Source: JBFGCM01 sp041581135 (GTDB lineage: Bacteria > Actinomycetota > Acidimicrobiia > Spongiisociales > UBA5794). Taken from it: 64,000 bases of DNA. Below, in pieces: positions 17,160 to 26,724 of the stretch. Numbering within the stretch: position 1 is the stretch's first letter; each line of letters starts with the position of its first letter. A program made the translations under genes and the position numbers. The stretch spans positions 1-64,000 of the forward strand of contig JBFGCM010000006.1 in the NCBI GenBank assembly GCA_041581135.1. The letters run 5' to 3'. The notes beneath the pieces are model-generated. The model was not told the origin of the DNA. It was given only the letters and a program-made list of their open reading frames with translations, and did not search any database.

Positions 17160-18875
17160 GTGGGTGACGGCGTCGGCCGTGTGCTCGGCACCCAACACAC
17201 CTCGACCCGCGAGTTCCGGGTGGTGTTGGACGACGACGAGTACCTCCAGCTCGACGATCTCGTGGTGGTGCGCACCCAGGTGCCCAAGGAGGGCGAGGTG
17301 CGCACGTACGGTGTCGTCACCGAGGTCGAGGCCGTCTTCGAGGGTGCGCAGTACGAATCGGACACCCACCGTATCGCCGAGCTCGGCATCCTCCCTGCCG
17401 AGAAGGTGCGCTCGGCACGGGTCGCCGTCACCCGTCTGGATCCCGAGCTGTGGGTCTCCACCGACCCGGGAGAGGTCGTCGAGCGGGCCACCGGCGACGA
17501 ACGCCTGAAGGCCCTCTACGCCGACGAGATGGATCGGCCGCTCCCGGTGGGCATCGGCCGCGACGGTGAGCCGGTGTACGTGGACCTCGACTTCTTCGAC
17601 GGGCGCAAGGGCGGCCACATGTCCATCAGCGGCATCTCCGGCGTGGCCACCAAGACCTCGTTTGCGCTGTTCTTCCTCCGGCTGCTCACGGCCCGGCCCG
17701 ACATCCTCGGACAGAGCGCCGCCAACCTGCGGATCCTGGTGTTCAACGTAAAAGGCGAGGACCTGCTCTGGCTGGACAAGCCGAATCAAGAGTTCAACGA
17801 CGAAGCACGCGTCGCTTGGGGCAAACTCGGTGTCGAGCCGGCACCCTTCCCGTCCGTCGCCTTCTGGGCACCGCCGCGGCGCAGCAGTGGTGATGTGGTG
17901 CTGCCCGACACCGGTGGCAGGCAGGAGGGGGTGGAGGCGTTCACCTGGACGCCGCGTGAGTTCATCGACGAGGGCCTCCTGCGCTTCCTGTTCACCGACT
18001 CGGCGGACACCCGCAACCAGATCCCGTTCATCGAGGAGCGGGTGCGGTCACAATTGAAGCGGTTCGCCGTCGATGTGGCCGGCGAACCCGGGGCCGTGGT
18101 GCTGCGAGACCCGATCGAGGGCTTCAAGCCGGGTGATCAGGTGACACCGAGTCCCGGTGAACGGGTGATCCGCGATCTGCCGTCGATGGTGGCGGTGTTG
18201 GAGGAGTTCCTCGATCCCGAAGACGGGGACCCCGATCCGCGGTGGACCGGACGCGTCCAAGTGGGCACCATCTCCGCCTTCGTCCGCAGGCTCCACGCCG
18301 CCGCCCATCGCATCGGTCAACTGGTCCGGGCGGGCGCCAGCCGGCGCATCGACCGGGAGGCCGCCCAAGTCACCGTGGTGGGGATCCAGTCGCTCCACGA
18401 CCTCGGCCAGCGGTTCGTGGTGGGCGCCCTGCTCGCAGACACGTTCGCCGAGAAAGAACAGACGGGCCAGCGGCTTCCGCTGTCGGTGATCGTGCTCGAC
18501 GAGCTCAACAAGTACGCCCCGCGCGAGGGGCACAGTCCGCTCAAGGAGATGCTCATCGACATCGCGCAACGGGGCCGCTCGCTCGGTGTGCTGCTGGTGG
18601 GTGCCCAGCAGACCGCTTCCCGGGTGGCGCAGGAGGTCATGGAGAATGCCGCCATCAAAGTGGCGGGTCGCCTCGACGCCGCCGAGGCGGAGCGCTCGGA
18701 GTACGGCTGGATGCTTCCGTCCACCCGAGCTCGCGCCCGCCTGCTCAAACCGGGCACCATGGTCGTCAGCCAGCCTTCGTTGCCGGTGCCTCTGGTGACC
18801 GACTTCCCCTTCCCGCCATGGGCGACACGCAAGGAGGAGGTCGCCGAGGATGACGACCCCTTCGCCGACCTCTAG
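17160..18875 (+). CDS. herA: HerA-like DNA translocase ATPase
   Basis: The 571-residue protein has an N-terminal HAS-barrel-like region (LQLDDLVVVRTQVPKEGEV) and an FtsK/HerA ATPase core. The Walker A position reads GISGVATKTS, which deviates from GxxGxGKS but keeps the Lys-Thr; Walker B is LSVIVLDELNKYAP. The later QRGRSLGVLLVGAQQTASRV matches sensor/arginine regions of HerA. HerA hexamers pump DNA for NurA. Start is GTG 17160, 18 bp after the nuclease gene. The altered P-loop may be a property of this subfamily rather than a defect, because the surrounding residues are well kept. Confidence 0.76.
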   Translation: MGDGVGRVLGTQHTSTREFRVVLDDDEYLQLDDLVVVRTQVPKEGEVRTYGVVTEVEAVFEGAQYESDTHRIAELGILPAEKVRSARVAVTRLDPELWVSTDPGEVVERATGDERLKALYADEMDRPLPVGIGRDGEPVYVDLDFFDGRKGGHMSISGISGVATKTSFALFFLRLLTARPDILGQSAANLRILVFNVKGEDLLWLDKPNQEFNDEARVAWGKLGVEPAPFPSVAFWAPPRRSSGDVVLPDTGGRQEGVEAFTWTPREFIDEGLLRFLFTDSADTRNQIPFIEERVRSQLKRFAVDVAGEPGAVVLRDPIEGFKPGDQVTPSPGERVIRDLPSMVAVLEEFLDPEDGDPDPRWTGRVQVGTISAFVRRLHAAAHRIGQLVRAGASRRIDREAAQVTVVGIQSLHDLGQRFVVGALLADTFAEKEQTGQRLPLSVIVLDELNKYAPREGHSPLKEMLIDIAQRGRSLGVLLVGAQQTASRVAQEVMENAAIKVAGRLDAAEAERSEYGWMLPSTRARARLLKPGTMVVSQPSLPVPLVTDFPFPPWATRKEEVAEDDDPFADL

Positions 18876-18887
18876 TCACAGTCGCTG

Positions 18888-20060
18888 ATGCGGGTGCTCC
18901 ACACTTCCGACTGGCACGTGGGCAAGCGCATCGGGCGCTACGACCGGATGAGCGAGTACGAGCAGGTCATCTCGGAGGTGGTGTCCATCGCCGACACCGA
19001 GGATGCCGATCTCGTGCTGCACTCCGGTGACCTGTTCGATCGGCCAATGCCCCCGGTGGATGCGCTGGACGTGGCGTTGGACGGCCTCGTGCGCCTCGCC
19101 GCCGGGGGGCGGCGTCCGGTGGTGGTGATCGCAGGCAACCACGACAGCCCGGGGCTGTTCGAGGCGCTGGCACCGTTCCTTCGTCCGCTCGGCATCCACT
19201 TGGTGGGTGAGGTGAAACCCCCTGACGCCGGTGGCGTCATCGAGCTGGAGACCCGAGCCGGTCGAGCCGTGGTGTCGTGCTTTCCCTTTCTCCGTGAGGG
19301 GCGCGTCGTCGACTTCATGGAGAGGACCGACGAGTGGTACAAGAGTTACGCCGATCGTCTGCGGCGCATCTCCGAGACGTATGCCGCCTACGCAGCCGGC
19401 CTGGCCGCCGGCGACGGGGTCACGTTCCTCGTGGCGCACTTCCTGGTCGGCGGCGTCAAGGTGCACGGTCATGGCGCTCCTCGCGGCGAGCGGGAACTGC
19501 ACATGGGCGAGGCCTACACGGCGACCGCAGAGGCGATCCCGCCGGGTCCCCAATATGTGGCCATGGGCCACATCCATGCGCCACAAGCGGTCCCGGGGGC
19601 CAGGGTCCCGGCCGAGTACGCCGGGTCGCTGCTCGAACTCGATTTCGGTGAGGCCGGCGAGACCAAACGTGTGGTCGTGGTCGACGTCGAGCCGGGCCTC
19701 CCGGCGACGCGCCGGGGCGTCGAACTCACCGGCGGTCGTCGTCTGGTCCGAGCGGCGGGGACCTGGGCCGATCTGCGAGCCCGCCCGGATCTCGCCGACG
19801 CGTATCTCGACCTGAAGGTGCACACGGAGGGGCCCGAGCCGGGTTTGGCGGACCAGGCTCGGGAGGCGTTCCCGTTCGTGGTGAAGGTGAGCGCCGACTA
19901 CCCCCGGACCACGGTCGAACGTCCTTCCGGTCGAGCCGACCGCAGTCTCGACGAGCTCTACGCCGAGTACTACGAGACGGCCGAAGGGGTAGCCCCACCC
20001 GCCGATCTGATCGCAGCGTTCCACGACCTGCAGCAGGAGGTGGCGGATGCGACCGCTTGA
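18888..20060 (+). CDS. sbcD: SbcD/Mre11-type exonuclease subunit
   Basis: The 390-residue protein shows the calcineurin-like phosphoesterase motifs of Mre11/SbcD: LHTSDWHVGK, LVLHSGDLFDR, VVIAGNHDSP, LVAHFLVGG and YVAMGHIHAPQ. With SbcC it cleaves DNA hairpins and trims double-strand ends. The gene ends inside the start of sbcC (14-bp overlap). It lies 12 bp after the HerA-like gene, giving a four-gene run of end-processing functions. Confidence 0.92.
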   Translation: MRVLHTSDWHVGKRIGRYDRMSEYEQVISEVVSIADTEDADLVLHSGDLFDRPMPPVDALDVALDGLVRLAAGGRRPVVVIAGNHDSPGLFEALAPFLRPLGIHLVGEVKPPDAGGVIELETRAGRAVVSCFPFLREGRVVDFMERTDEWYKSYADRLRRISETYAAYAAGLAAGDGVTFLVAHFLVGGVKVHGHGAPRGERELHMGEAYTATAEAIPPGPQYVAMGHIHAPQAVPGARVPAEYAGSLLELDFGEAGETKRVVVVDVEPGLPATRRGVELTGGRRLVRAAGTWADLRARPDLADAYLDLKVHTEGPEPGLADQAREAFPFVVKVSADYPRTTVERPSGRADRSLDELYAEYYETAEGVAPPADLIAAFHDLQQEVADATA

Positions 20061-22548
20061 GCTGCGCCTGCGCAACTTCCGGTCGTACTTCGACCAGGAG
20101 ACCGTGTTCGACTTCCGGGGGAGGCGGCTCGTCGGCATCGTCGGCCCCATCGGATCCGGCAAGAGCACCATCCTCGATGCCATTGCGTTCGCGTTGTACG
20201 GACGTACCCCGACCGTGGCCAAGGGCACCAAGGCACTCATCCACCAGCGAGCCGACGCCGCGCACATCGCCCTCCGCTTCGAGGTGGACGGGCAGGTGTG
20301 GGAAGCCGTTCGGGTGCTGCGCGCCAAAGGGCAGAGCGCCCACGCCTTGTATCGCTTGGCCGATGACACAGCCGAGGCCCGGCAGCTGGAGAAGATCACG
20401 CTGGAGGCGGAGATGAACCAGCGCATTCGCCGGCTCCTCGGCATGGAGTTCGACGCCTTCGGGCGCTCGGTGATGCTGGCGCAAGGGCGGTTCGCAGAGT
20501 TCTTGATCGCGCCACCCCGCGACCGGGACAAGGTGCTCAAGGGCGTTTTCGGGCATGACCGGGTGGATGCCATGCGGGCCGTCGCCAAGGACCGGGTCCA
20601 GGCCTCTGCAGTGACCCTCGCCGCCCTCGACGAGCGTGCCCGCCATGTGCAGGCCGCGACCACACGCGCCGCCCAGCTCGCCACCGAACTCCGCTCCCTG
20701 GAGGAGCGGTTGGAGCAGCTCCGCAAGGCGGAGCCGGCCCTGCGCGACCTGGACGAGCGGGCGTCCGCACTCGGTCTCACCATCGCCGAAGCGGAGAAGC
20801 TGCTCAGCGCCCTGGAGGGGCTCGGCACCAAATTGCCGAGCCCCGCCGACAGTGAAGCCGTCCTCGACGCAGCTGAGCAGGCGGCTGCGGTGGTCACCGA
20901 TGCCGCAGCCTCGCTGGAGACTGCGCGTGCTCGGTTGGTCGAGGCGGCAGAGCGCGCGGCCTTGCTCGAACCGGTTCGGGCCGAAGTGGCGGAGGCCACC
21001 AAGATCGTGGCTGCGCTCGAGCCACGCCGTCAGGCGGCCGAGGAGGCGGCGCGGCGCCTCACCGCCGCCAAGGAGGCCCGGGTCACCACAGCCGACGCCG
21101 TGGCGCAGGCGGACACCGAGGTCCGTGCGAGCGAGGAGGCGGCCCAAGCGTTGGCCGCAGCCGAAGCGGACGCGGCGCAGGCGGCAGCCCGAGCCGAGGC
21201 AGCCTTCCACGAAGCTCAGCACGCCGACTTCGCGCGCGCCCTTCGGGGAGGGCTCCAGCCGGGAGACCCCTGTCCCGTCTGTGCCCAAGAGATCGCCCAG
21301 CTCCCGGCTGACGCAGGCGGGGATGTCGCCGCGGCCAAATCAGCCCTGGAGCGGGCGCGTGCCGCCCATCGAGAGGCGGGTACCGCCCATGCCGCAGCTG
21401 TGGCGAGGTTGGAGCGGTCGGCTGCGGCGCTGGTGGCGGCGCGGGAGGCGGCGGCGACCGTGGCTGCGCAAGAAGAGAGCGCCAGCACGGCCGACGCGAT
21501 GGCGGCGAAGGAGCTGCAGAGCCTCGAAGCTCGGGCCCGCGACGTCCTCGGCGAGGGCTCGCTGGAAGCAGCTCTCCGCCGGCGAGTTGAGCACATCGAG
21601 CAAACCGACGCAGCGGTGGTAGCCACTCAGAAAGAGGTCGATACTGCCGCTGATGACCTGCGCCGGGCAGAGCGCGCGGCAGCAGAGGCACAGAAGGCCC
21701 ACAGTGCACTCCGTTTGGCGCTGGCCGGCGTCGCCACCCATCTCGACGTCGACGCCGGGTCCGATGACGACGCGCCTGCCGCCACCAGGCGATGGTTGGA
21801 CGCAGTGCGGCGTAGCTGGAACGAAGCGAGCACCGCGGGGCGGCATACCTTCGAGCAGGCGACCAACGAACGAGCCGAGACGATGGAGGAGCGAGCCGCG
21901 GTGGTCGCCCCGCTCGATTTGGAGGAGAGCTTCTCTGTCGATCTCCACCGAGCCGAAGCGGCGGTCGACCGCTTGGCCGCCGAGTTGGAACGGCTCCGGG
22001 CCGAGATCGAGGACGCCGCCGGCATCGGTGCCGAGCGGGAAGAGGTGGCCGCGACGAAAGCGCGCTACGAGCGGCTTGTGGCCGATCTCACCGACACCCG
22101 GTTTGTCAGGTTCCTCCTCGAGGAGCAGCGATTCGTGCTCGCGGATCTCGGTAGCGCCCACTTCGCAACGTTGTCGGCCGGCCGCTACCAGTTCACGGAG
22201 AGCTTCGAGGTGGTCGACCTCACGGCGGCGGATGCGGTGCGGAAGTCGGACTCCTTGTCGGGAGGAGAGACGTTCCTGGCCTCGTTGGCGTTGGCCATCG
22301 CCCTCGCCGAGATGGTGGCTCGGACCGGAGGGAGGCTGGACGCGTTCTTCCTGGACGAAGGCTTCGGCAGCCTCGATGCGGAGCATCTCGACCTGGCCAT
22401 GGACGGCATCGAAGCACTGGTCGCCGGTGGCACCGACCGGTTCGTCGCGGTCGTGAGCCATGTGCCGGAGATGATGCATCGTCTGGAGGATCTCCTCGTG
22501 CTCGACCGGGATCCGACCACCGGCGACACGCGAGTGGTGCGCGCGTGA
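20047..22548 (+). CDS. sbcC: SbcC/Rad50-type ATPase subunit
   Basis: The 833-residue protein has Walker A (GPIGSGKS) near residue 40, a long Ala/Glu/Arg-rich coiled coil, and a central zinc-hook motif (DPCPVCAQ at about nt 21270), then C-terminal signature SLSGGETFLASLALA and Walker B DAFFLDEGFGSLDAEHLDLAM. This is the Rad50-like partner of SbcD. At 833 residues it is shorter than the roughly 1000 of E. coli SbcC, as in other actinobacteria, because the coiled coils are shorter. Start ATG 20047 overlaps sbcD; the stop overlaps the next gene (GTGA). Confidence 0.92.
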   Translation: MRPLELRLRNFRSYFDQETVFDFRGRRLVGIVGPIGSGKSTILDAIAFALYGRTPTVAKGTKALIHQRADAAHIALRFEVDGQVWEAVRVLRAKGQSAHALYRLADDTAEARQLEKITLEAEMNQRIRRLLGMEFDAFGRSVMLAQGRFAEFLIAPPRDRDKVLKGVFGHDRVDAMRAVAKDRVQASAVTLAALDERARHVQAATTRAAQLATELRSLEERLEQLRKAEPALRDLDERASALGLTIAEAEKLLSALEGLGTKLPSPADSEAVLDAAEQAAAVVTDAAASLETARARLVEAAERAALLEPVRAEVAEATKIVAALEPRRQAAEEAARRLTAAKEARVTTADAVAQADTEVRASEEAAQALAAAEADAAQAAARAEAAFHEAQHADFARALRGGLQPGDPCPVCAQEIAQLPADAGGDVAAAKSALERARAAHREAGTAHAAAVARLERSAAALVAAREAAATVAAQEESASTADAMAAKELQSLEARARDVLGEGSLEAALRRRVEHIEQTDAAVVATQKEVDTAADDLRRAERAAAEAQKAHSALRLALAGVATHLDVDAGSDDDAPAATRRWLDAVRRSWNEASTAGRHTFEQATNERAETMEERAAVVAPLDLEESFSVDLHRAEAAVDRLAAELERLRAEIEDAAGIGAEREEVAATKARYERLVADLTDTRFVRFLLEEQRFVLADLGSAHFATLSAGRYQFTESFEVVDLTAADAVRKSDSLSGGETFLASLALAIALAEMVARTGGRLDAFFLDEGFGSLDAEHLDLAMDGIEALVAGGTDRFVAVVSHVPEMMHRLEDLLVLDRDPTTGDTRVVRA

Positions 22549-23684
22549 GCGGAGGCCCGCTCGACGGGTTGCGCGTCGTCGAAGTCGCCTCCCAGGGTCC
22601 GGGCCCCTTCTGCGCAATGTTGCTCGCCGACATGGGTGCCGAGGTGCTCCGGCTCGACCGGCTGGGTGCGCCTACCCATTCGAGCGAACCGTTGCTGCGG
22701 GGTCGGCCGGTCATCGGCATCGATCTCAAACAGCCGGCGGGGGCGCAGTTTGCAATGGAGGTGATCGAACGCGCCGACGTGCTCATCGAGGGTTTTCGTC
22801 CCGGGGTCATGGAACGGCTCGGGCTCGGCCCCGAGGCGTGTCTGGATCGGAACGCGTCGCTGATCTACGCCCGTGTGACGGGCTGGGGCCAAGACGGACC
22901 GATGGCACCCATGGCGGGTCACGATATCGACTACCTCGCCCTTGCCGGCGCGTTGTGGGCCGTCGGCGAAGCCGGGCGCCCGCCGCCACCGCCGCTCAAC
23001 CTCGTCGCCGACTTCGGGGGAGGTGGCATGCTCCTCGCGTTCGGGATCACTGCAGCGCTCGTGGAGCGGGGCCGCAGCGGCAAGGGTCAGGTCATCGATG
23101 CGGCCATGGTGGATGGTGTCGCGCTGCTGACTGCGATGCTGCACGGCCATCGGGCGGCCGGGATCTGGGCGGACGCCCGTGAGGCGAACCTGCTCGACGG
23201 CGGGGCCCCCTTCTACCGCACGTATGAGACCGCCGACGGCGGGTACATGGCGGTCGGTGCGATCGAATCGAAGTTCTATGCCGAGTTCATCGGGCGTCTG
23301 GGCATCGAAGTCGATCCCGCAGAGCAGTACGATCGAGCGTCGTGGCCCGCCACGACTCGGCGCATCGCCGCACGGTTCCGCGAGCAGCCGCGGGCCGCAT
23401 GGACCGAGCTGTACGCCGGAACGGATGCCTGCGTGGTGCCCGTGCTGGCACCGGGAGAAGCACCCGCCGATCCCCACCTCGGAAGCCGCGGCACGTTCAT
23501 CACCGTCGACGGTGTGACCCAGCCGGCGCCGGCGCCGCGGTTCTCCCGGGCGGGTGGATCGGTGCAGCGGCGCGCCGCCCCGATCTCGGTGCTCGATCTC
23601 TGGGGCGCTGCAGAACAGGCGCAGGTCGCGGTGAGCGCTGGCGTGGTCGATCTCGGCGAGGTGACGGGGGAGCACCAGGCCTGA
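22545..23684 (+). CDS. CaiB/BaiF-type CoA transferase or alpha-methylacyl-CoA racemase
   Basis: The 379-residue protein has the class III CoA-transferase pattern: VVEVASQGPGPFCAMLLADMG, IGIDLKQPAG, VLIEGFRPGVMERLGLGPE, and YARVTGWGQDGP. Lack of an obvious catalytic Asp assignment leaves racemase (Amacr, which uses His/Asp) and CoA transferase open; MAGHDIDYLALAGAL with HDIDY favours the racemase group. Starts GTG at 22545 inside the sbcC stop, so it is co-transcribed with DNA repair genes to which it has no obvious link. It is followed by a hairpin-rich gap. Confidence 0.82.
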   Translation: MSGGPLDGLRVVEVASQGPGPFCAMLLADMGAEVLRLDRLGAPTHSSEPLLRGRPVIGIDLKQPAGAQFAMEVIERADVLIEGFRPGVMERLGLGPEACLDRNASLIYARVTGWGQDGPMAPMAGHDIDYLALAGALWAVGEAGRPPPPPLNLVADFGGGGMLLAFGITAALVERGRSGKGQVIDAAMVDGVALLTAMLHGHRAAGIWADAREANLLDGGAPFYRTYETADGGYMAVGAIESKFYAEFIGRLGIEVDPAEQYDRASWPATTRRIAARFREQPRAAWTELYAGTDACVVPVLAPGEAPADPHLGSRGTFITVDGVTQPAPAPRFSRAGGSVQRRAAPISVLDLWGAAEQAQVAVSAGVVDLGEVTGEHQA

Positions 23685-23723
23685 CCCGGAGGTGTGCACC
23701 GGAGCTGCTTTTCCGCGCGACAA

Positions 23724-23748
23724 GGGGGCGGCCTTCCTAACCGCCCCC
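23724..23748 (+). terminator. GC-rich hairpin after the CoA transferase gene
   Basis: GGGGGCGG at 23724-23731 pairs with CCGCCCCC at 23741-23748 around a 9-nt loop, 40 bp after the stop codon. No T-run follows (TCGTCG), so it would be an L-shaped or weak terminator. Confidence 0.5.
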
Positions 23749-23820
23749 TCGTCGTCCAGGCAGCAATCGGGGACACCTTGCGGTGTCATCCCCCCATGTT
23801 GACTGCTCCCATTGCGGAGG

Positions 23821-23848
23821 CGACGAGGTCGCGCTCGCGACCTCGTCG
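23821..23848. repeat. 13-bp perfect inverted repeat
   Basis: CGACGAGGTCGCG at 23821-23833 is exactly mirrored by CGCGACCTCGTCG at 23836-23848 with only two bases between. It could be an operator for the LuxR-type gene about 150 bp downstream or a second terminator element. Confidence 0.55.
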
Positions 23849-23999
23849 TTGAGGCAGACAGACGACTTGCACTATCCAGCTCACATGCATTGTGCGTGGC
23901 CGCTCGGCAGCTGTCGTGAGTAGGTACCTACTCATTCTGGGGCACGGACCTCAAACGTAGCTGGCAGAGCTTGCCTACCATCATCGGCAGACCGCTCGG

Positions 24000-26648
24000 A
24001 TGGGTGGGAACCTGGTGCTGCGGAGCGACGAGACAACGAGCCACATCTCATGGGAGTGGCCTCTCATTGGACGCGCTGAGGAGTTGCGTCGGCTACACAG
24101 CGCGGTCGTCGGGCCCGGGTCCAGAGGCGTGGTCATCGTCGGGCCGGCCGGCGTCGGCAAGACTCGGATCGCTCGGGAGCTGGTCGACACCCTGGATCCT
24201 GGCTCGTTCCGGGTCGAAGGCATCGTGGGCACCGCATCGAGTGCGTCCATTCCGTTCGGGGCACTGGTGCCGCTGCTCCCTGCGGGAGGGGTCGACGGAG
24301 TGGGCCCGTTGCAGCTGCTCCAAGCCGCTCACGAGGCGCTCTCCCAGATCGGGGGCTCCAGGCGGCTCGTGCTGTTCGTCGACGACGCCCACCTGCTAGA
24401 CGACGGGTCGGCGACACTGCTGCACCAACTGGCGCAGTCGGAGTCGGCGACACTGGTACTCACCGTGCGGACGGGGGATGCGCTCCCGGATCCGATCACC
24501 GCGCTCTGGAAGGACGGTGCGGCGGATCGCATCGAGCTCACCTCGCTCAGCGGGGACGATTTCGACTCGCTCATCGAGTCGGCGCTCGGTGCACCGCTCG
24601 ATCGGATCTCCCGTGCCGCGTTGTGGCGGCTGTGCCAGGGCAATCCTCTGCTGTTGCGGGAGATGTTGATGGGGGCCGCAGAGAGCGGCGCGCTCGAGAG
24701 GCTCGACCGCCGGTGGACCATACGCGGACAGCTGACGGGCTCTGGGAGGCTCAACGAGGTGGTCGAGAACCGGCTGCGCCGCCTCACCGCCGATCAGCGT
24801 GAGGCCCTCGAGGTGCTGGCCGTGGGTCAGCCGCTCGGGCACGACGTACTCGCCGGATTGGTGCCCGGATGCACCATCGAGGCCCTGGAGGCTGCCGATC
24901 TGGTCGTGTCAGAGCCGAGCGATCGCCGAACCACCCTCCGCATCGGACACCCTCTCTATGCCGAGACCCTCCGCAGCGTGATCCCCAAGGCGAAGACGCG
25001 CCGCATTCAGCGGGACCTGGCGCGCCAGGTGGAGGCCGCCGGGGCCCGGCGCCGGGACGATCTGCTCCGCATCGCCCGCTGGCGCCTCGATGCGGGTTCC
25101 GCGCTGCCGCCTGACATCGGCGTTCGGGCGGCGCGCCGGGCGCTGGAGTCGCTGGACCACGAGCTTGCCGAGCGGCTGGCGAGGGAATCCGACACCGCCG
25201 AGGGATGCTACGAGGCCTGTCTGGTGCGAGGGGAGGCGTTGTTCCATCTGGGTCGTGGAGAGGAAGCCGAGGTCGCACTCGCCGAGGCGTACGCGCTGGC
25301 GACCGATGAAGAGGAGCGGGCTCGCGCTGCCGTACCCAGGGCCTTCAACCTGTTCTTGGCGCTCCAGCGTTGGCCCGAGGCGATCGAGTTCGGTCAGCAA
25401 CTCTGTGAGCAGGCAGAGACGCCGGGATGGCGCAACGAGGCGAAGGCCGCATTGGCGGCGTTCTACCGCGTCAGCGGGCGGAGCGCCGAGGCCCTGACGA
25501 TGGCCAACGAGGTGCTCGCGGCCGAGGCCAGTTGGGATCGGACGAGGGCACGAGCGCTCATGGTGGCGCAGGCATGTGAGACGGCCCTCGGGCACTATCG
25601 AGCCGCGACCGAGTACGCCTCTCAGGCGGTGGAGTACGCCGGTCGGTTCCCGTCGCTCCGTCTCGACGAACTGGTGCTCGCTGCGGTGTACGCCTCCGGT
25701 ATGGCGTTCGGTGGTGATCTGGTGAGTGGCGAGTCCCTGGCCCGGGAGGGCTACGAGCTGGCCGTCACCCGCCGCGCCCACGAGGACATCGCCTACTGGG
25801 GTTTCGTGCTGGGTGAGATTCTCATCCTCCGCGGCTTGGTGGCCGACGCCTGTGCGGTGCTCGAGGAGACCGCGGCGGTGGTCCGCATCGCGGATCCGCT
25901 CGGACTCTCGGTGCCGGTGTTGAGCGAGGCCGCCCAGGCGGCCGTGCTGAGCGGTGAGTCCGACATGGCTGACGTGGTGCTCGAGGAGGCCCGGGCGCGC
26001 CGTGGTCCGGACGCGGCCGGCCGGGCCAGAGCGATGCGGCTGGCTTTGGCTGGGGATTGTCGGGCCGCCGCGTTGATCGCTGCGGAGACCGGGAGGCGGG
26101 TCGTGGCGCGTTCCGACGTCACGTGGGGGGTGTTCGCCCTCCACGATGCGGTCCGATTTGGGCATCCGGAGCTCGTCATCGACGACCTCCGTTCCGCCAC
26201 GGCAGGGGTCGATGGACCGCTGTTGCCTGCGCTGCTCGCACACGCAGAAGCGCTGCTGGTCGGCGATAGCATGCGTCTCGTCGACGTGTCGAACACGTTT
26301 GAAGCGACGGGAGCCAACCTCTACGCAGCAGAAGCGGCAGCGCATGCGGGCTCGCTGACCGACGACGCCCGGCTACAGAAGCAGCTGTGGACACGCGCCG
26401 AGCGGCTCTACGACCTGTGCGTGGGCTGTCTGCGCACGCCGCCGTTGGCACCGCTGGGAGCGCCCGGGGTGACGCCTCGTGAGCTGGAGGTCGCCCAGCT
26501 GGCCGCTGCGGGCCACACGAGCCGGGAGATCGCTGATCGCCTCTTCATCTCGGTGCGTACCGTCGACAATCATCTCGCCTCGGTGTACACCAAGCTCGGA
26601 GTGTCTGGTCGGCAGGAGCTGCGCTCGGTCTTCGGCCCCGTGGGGTGA
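24000..26648 (+). CDS. Large ATP-binding LuxR-family (LAL) transcription regulator
   Basis: The 882-residue protein has an N-terminal AAA/STAND ATPase (Walker A GPAGVGKT at 48-55, Walker B VLFVDDAHLLDD near 125), a long helical TPR-like middle and a C-terminal LuxR helix-turn-helix (TPRELEVAQLAAAGHTSREIADRLFIS..., about 818-880, quoted in part). This is the MalT/LAL design, in which a ligand and ATP license DNA binding. No cognate operon is obvious; it stands alone between the palindromes upstream and the RCK-USP gene. No ribosome site is seen before the ATG. Confidence 0.85.
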   Translation: MGGNLVLRSDETTSHISWEWPLIGRAEELRRLHSAVVGPGSRGVVIVGPAGVGKTRIARELVDTLDPGSFRVEGIVGTASSASIPFGALVPLLPAGGVDGVGPLQLLQAAHEALSQIGGSRRLVLFVDDAHLLDDGSATLLHQLAQSESATLVLTVRTGDALPDPITALWKDGAADRIELTSLSGDDFDSLIESALGAPLDRISRAALWRLCQGNPLLLREMLMGAAESGALERLDRRWTIRGQLTGSGRLNEVVENRLRRLTADQREALEVLAVGQPLGHDVLAGLVPGCTIEALEAADLVVSEPSDRRTTLRIGHPLYAETLRSVIPKAKTRRIQRDLARQVEAAGARRRDDLLRIARWRLDAGSALPPDIGVRAARRALESLDHELAERLARESDTAEGCYEACLVRGEALFHLGRGEEAEVALAEAYALATDEEERARAAVPRAFNLFLALQRWPEAIEFGQQLCEQAETPGWRNEAKAALAAFYRVSGRSAEALTMANEVLAAEASWDRTRARALMVAQACETALGHYRAATEYASQAVEYAGRFPSLRLDELVLAAVYASGMAFGGDLVSGESLAREGYELAVTRRAHEDIAYWGFVLGEILILRGLVADACAVLEETAAVVRIADPLGLSVPVLSEAAQAAVLSGESDMADVVLEEARARRGPDAAGRARAMRLALAGDCRAAALIAAETGRRVVARSDVTWGVFALHDAVRFGHPELVIDDLRSATAGVDGPLLPALLAHAEALLVGDSMRLVDVSNTFEATGANLYAAEAAAHAGSLTDDARLQKQLWTRAERLYDLCVGCLRTPPLAPLGAPGVTPRELEVAQLAAAGHTSREIADRLFISVRTVDNHLASVYTKLGVSGRQELRSVFGPVG

Positions 26649-26724
26649 GCAGCCTCCCTGTGGGTAATATCCGGCCCACTGCGGGTGCTCCTGCCGAGGG
26701 GGCCGGTCGACATCGAGGAGTCCG

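Larger units (their letters stand above)
23685..23999. other. Hairpin-rich intergenic stretch before the LuxR regulator
   Basis: No gene is visible in this gap. Three inverted repeats are present: 23724-23748, a 6-bp hairpin GACACC/GGTGTC at 23772-23787, and a 13-bp perfect palindrome at 23821-23848. The last part before the ATG at 24000 holds TACCAT about 20 nt upstream and no evident ribosome site. Confidence 0.5.

Noticed and set aside
16188..18875. NurA-HerA pair as a phage-defence system
   Set aside because: HerA partners in known defence systems are SIR2 or DUF4297 types; here the partner is NurA-like and the pair is followed by sbcDC, which fits repair.
18876..21002. 708-residue open frame antisense to sbcD/sbcC
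   Set aside because: Shadow of two clear genes; Ser/Arg/Ala-rich without domains.
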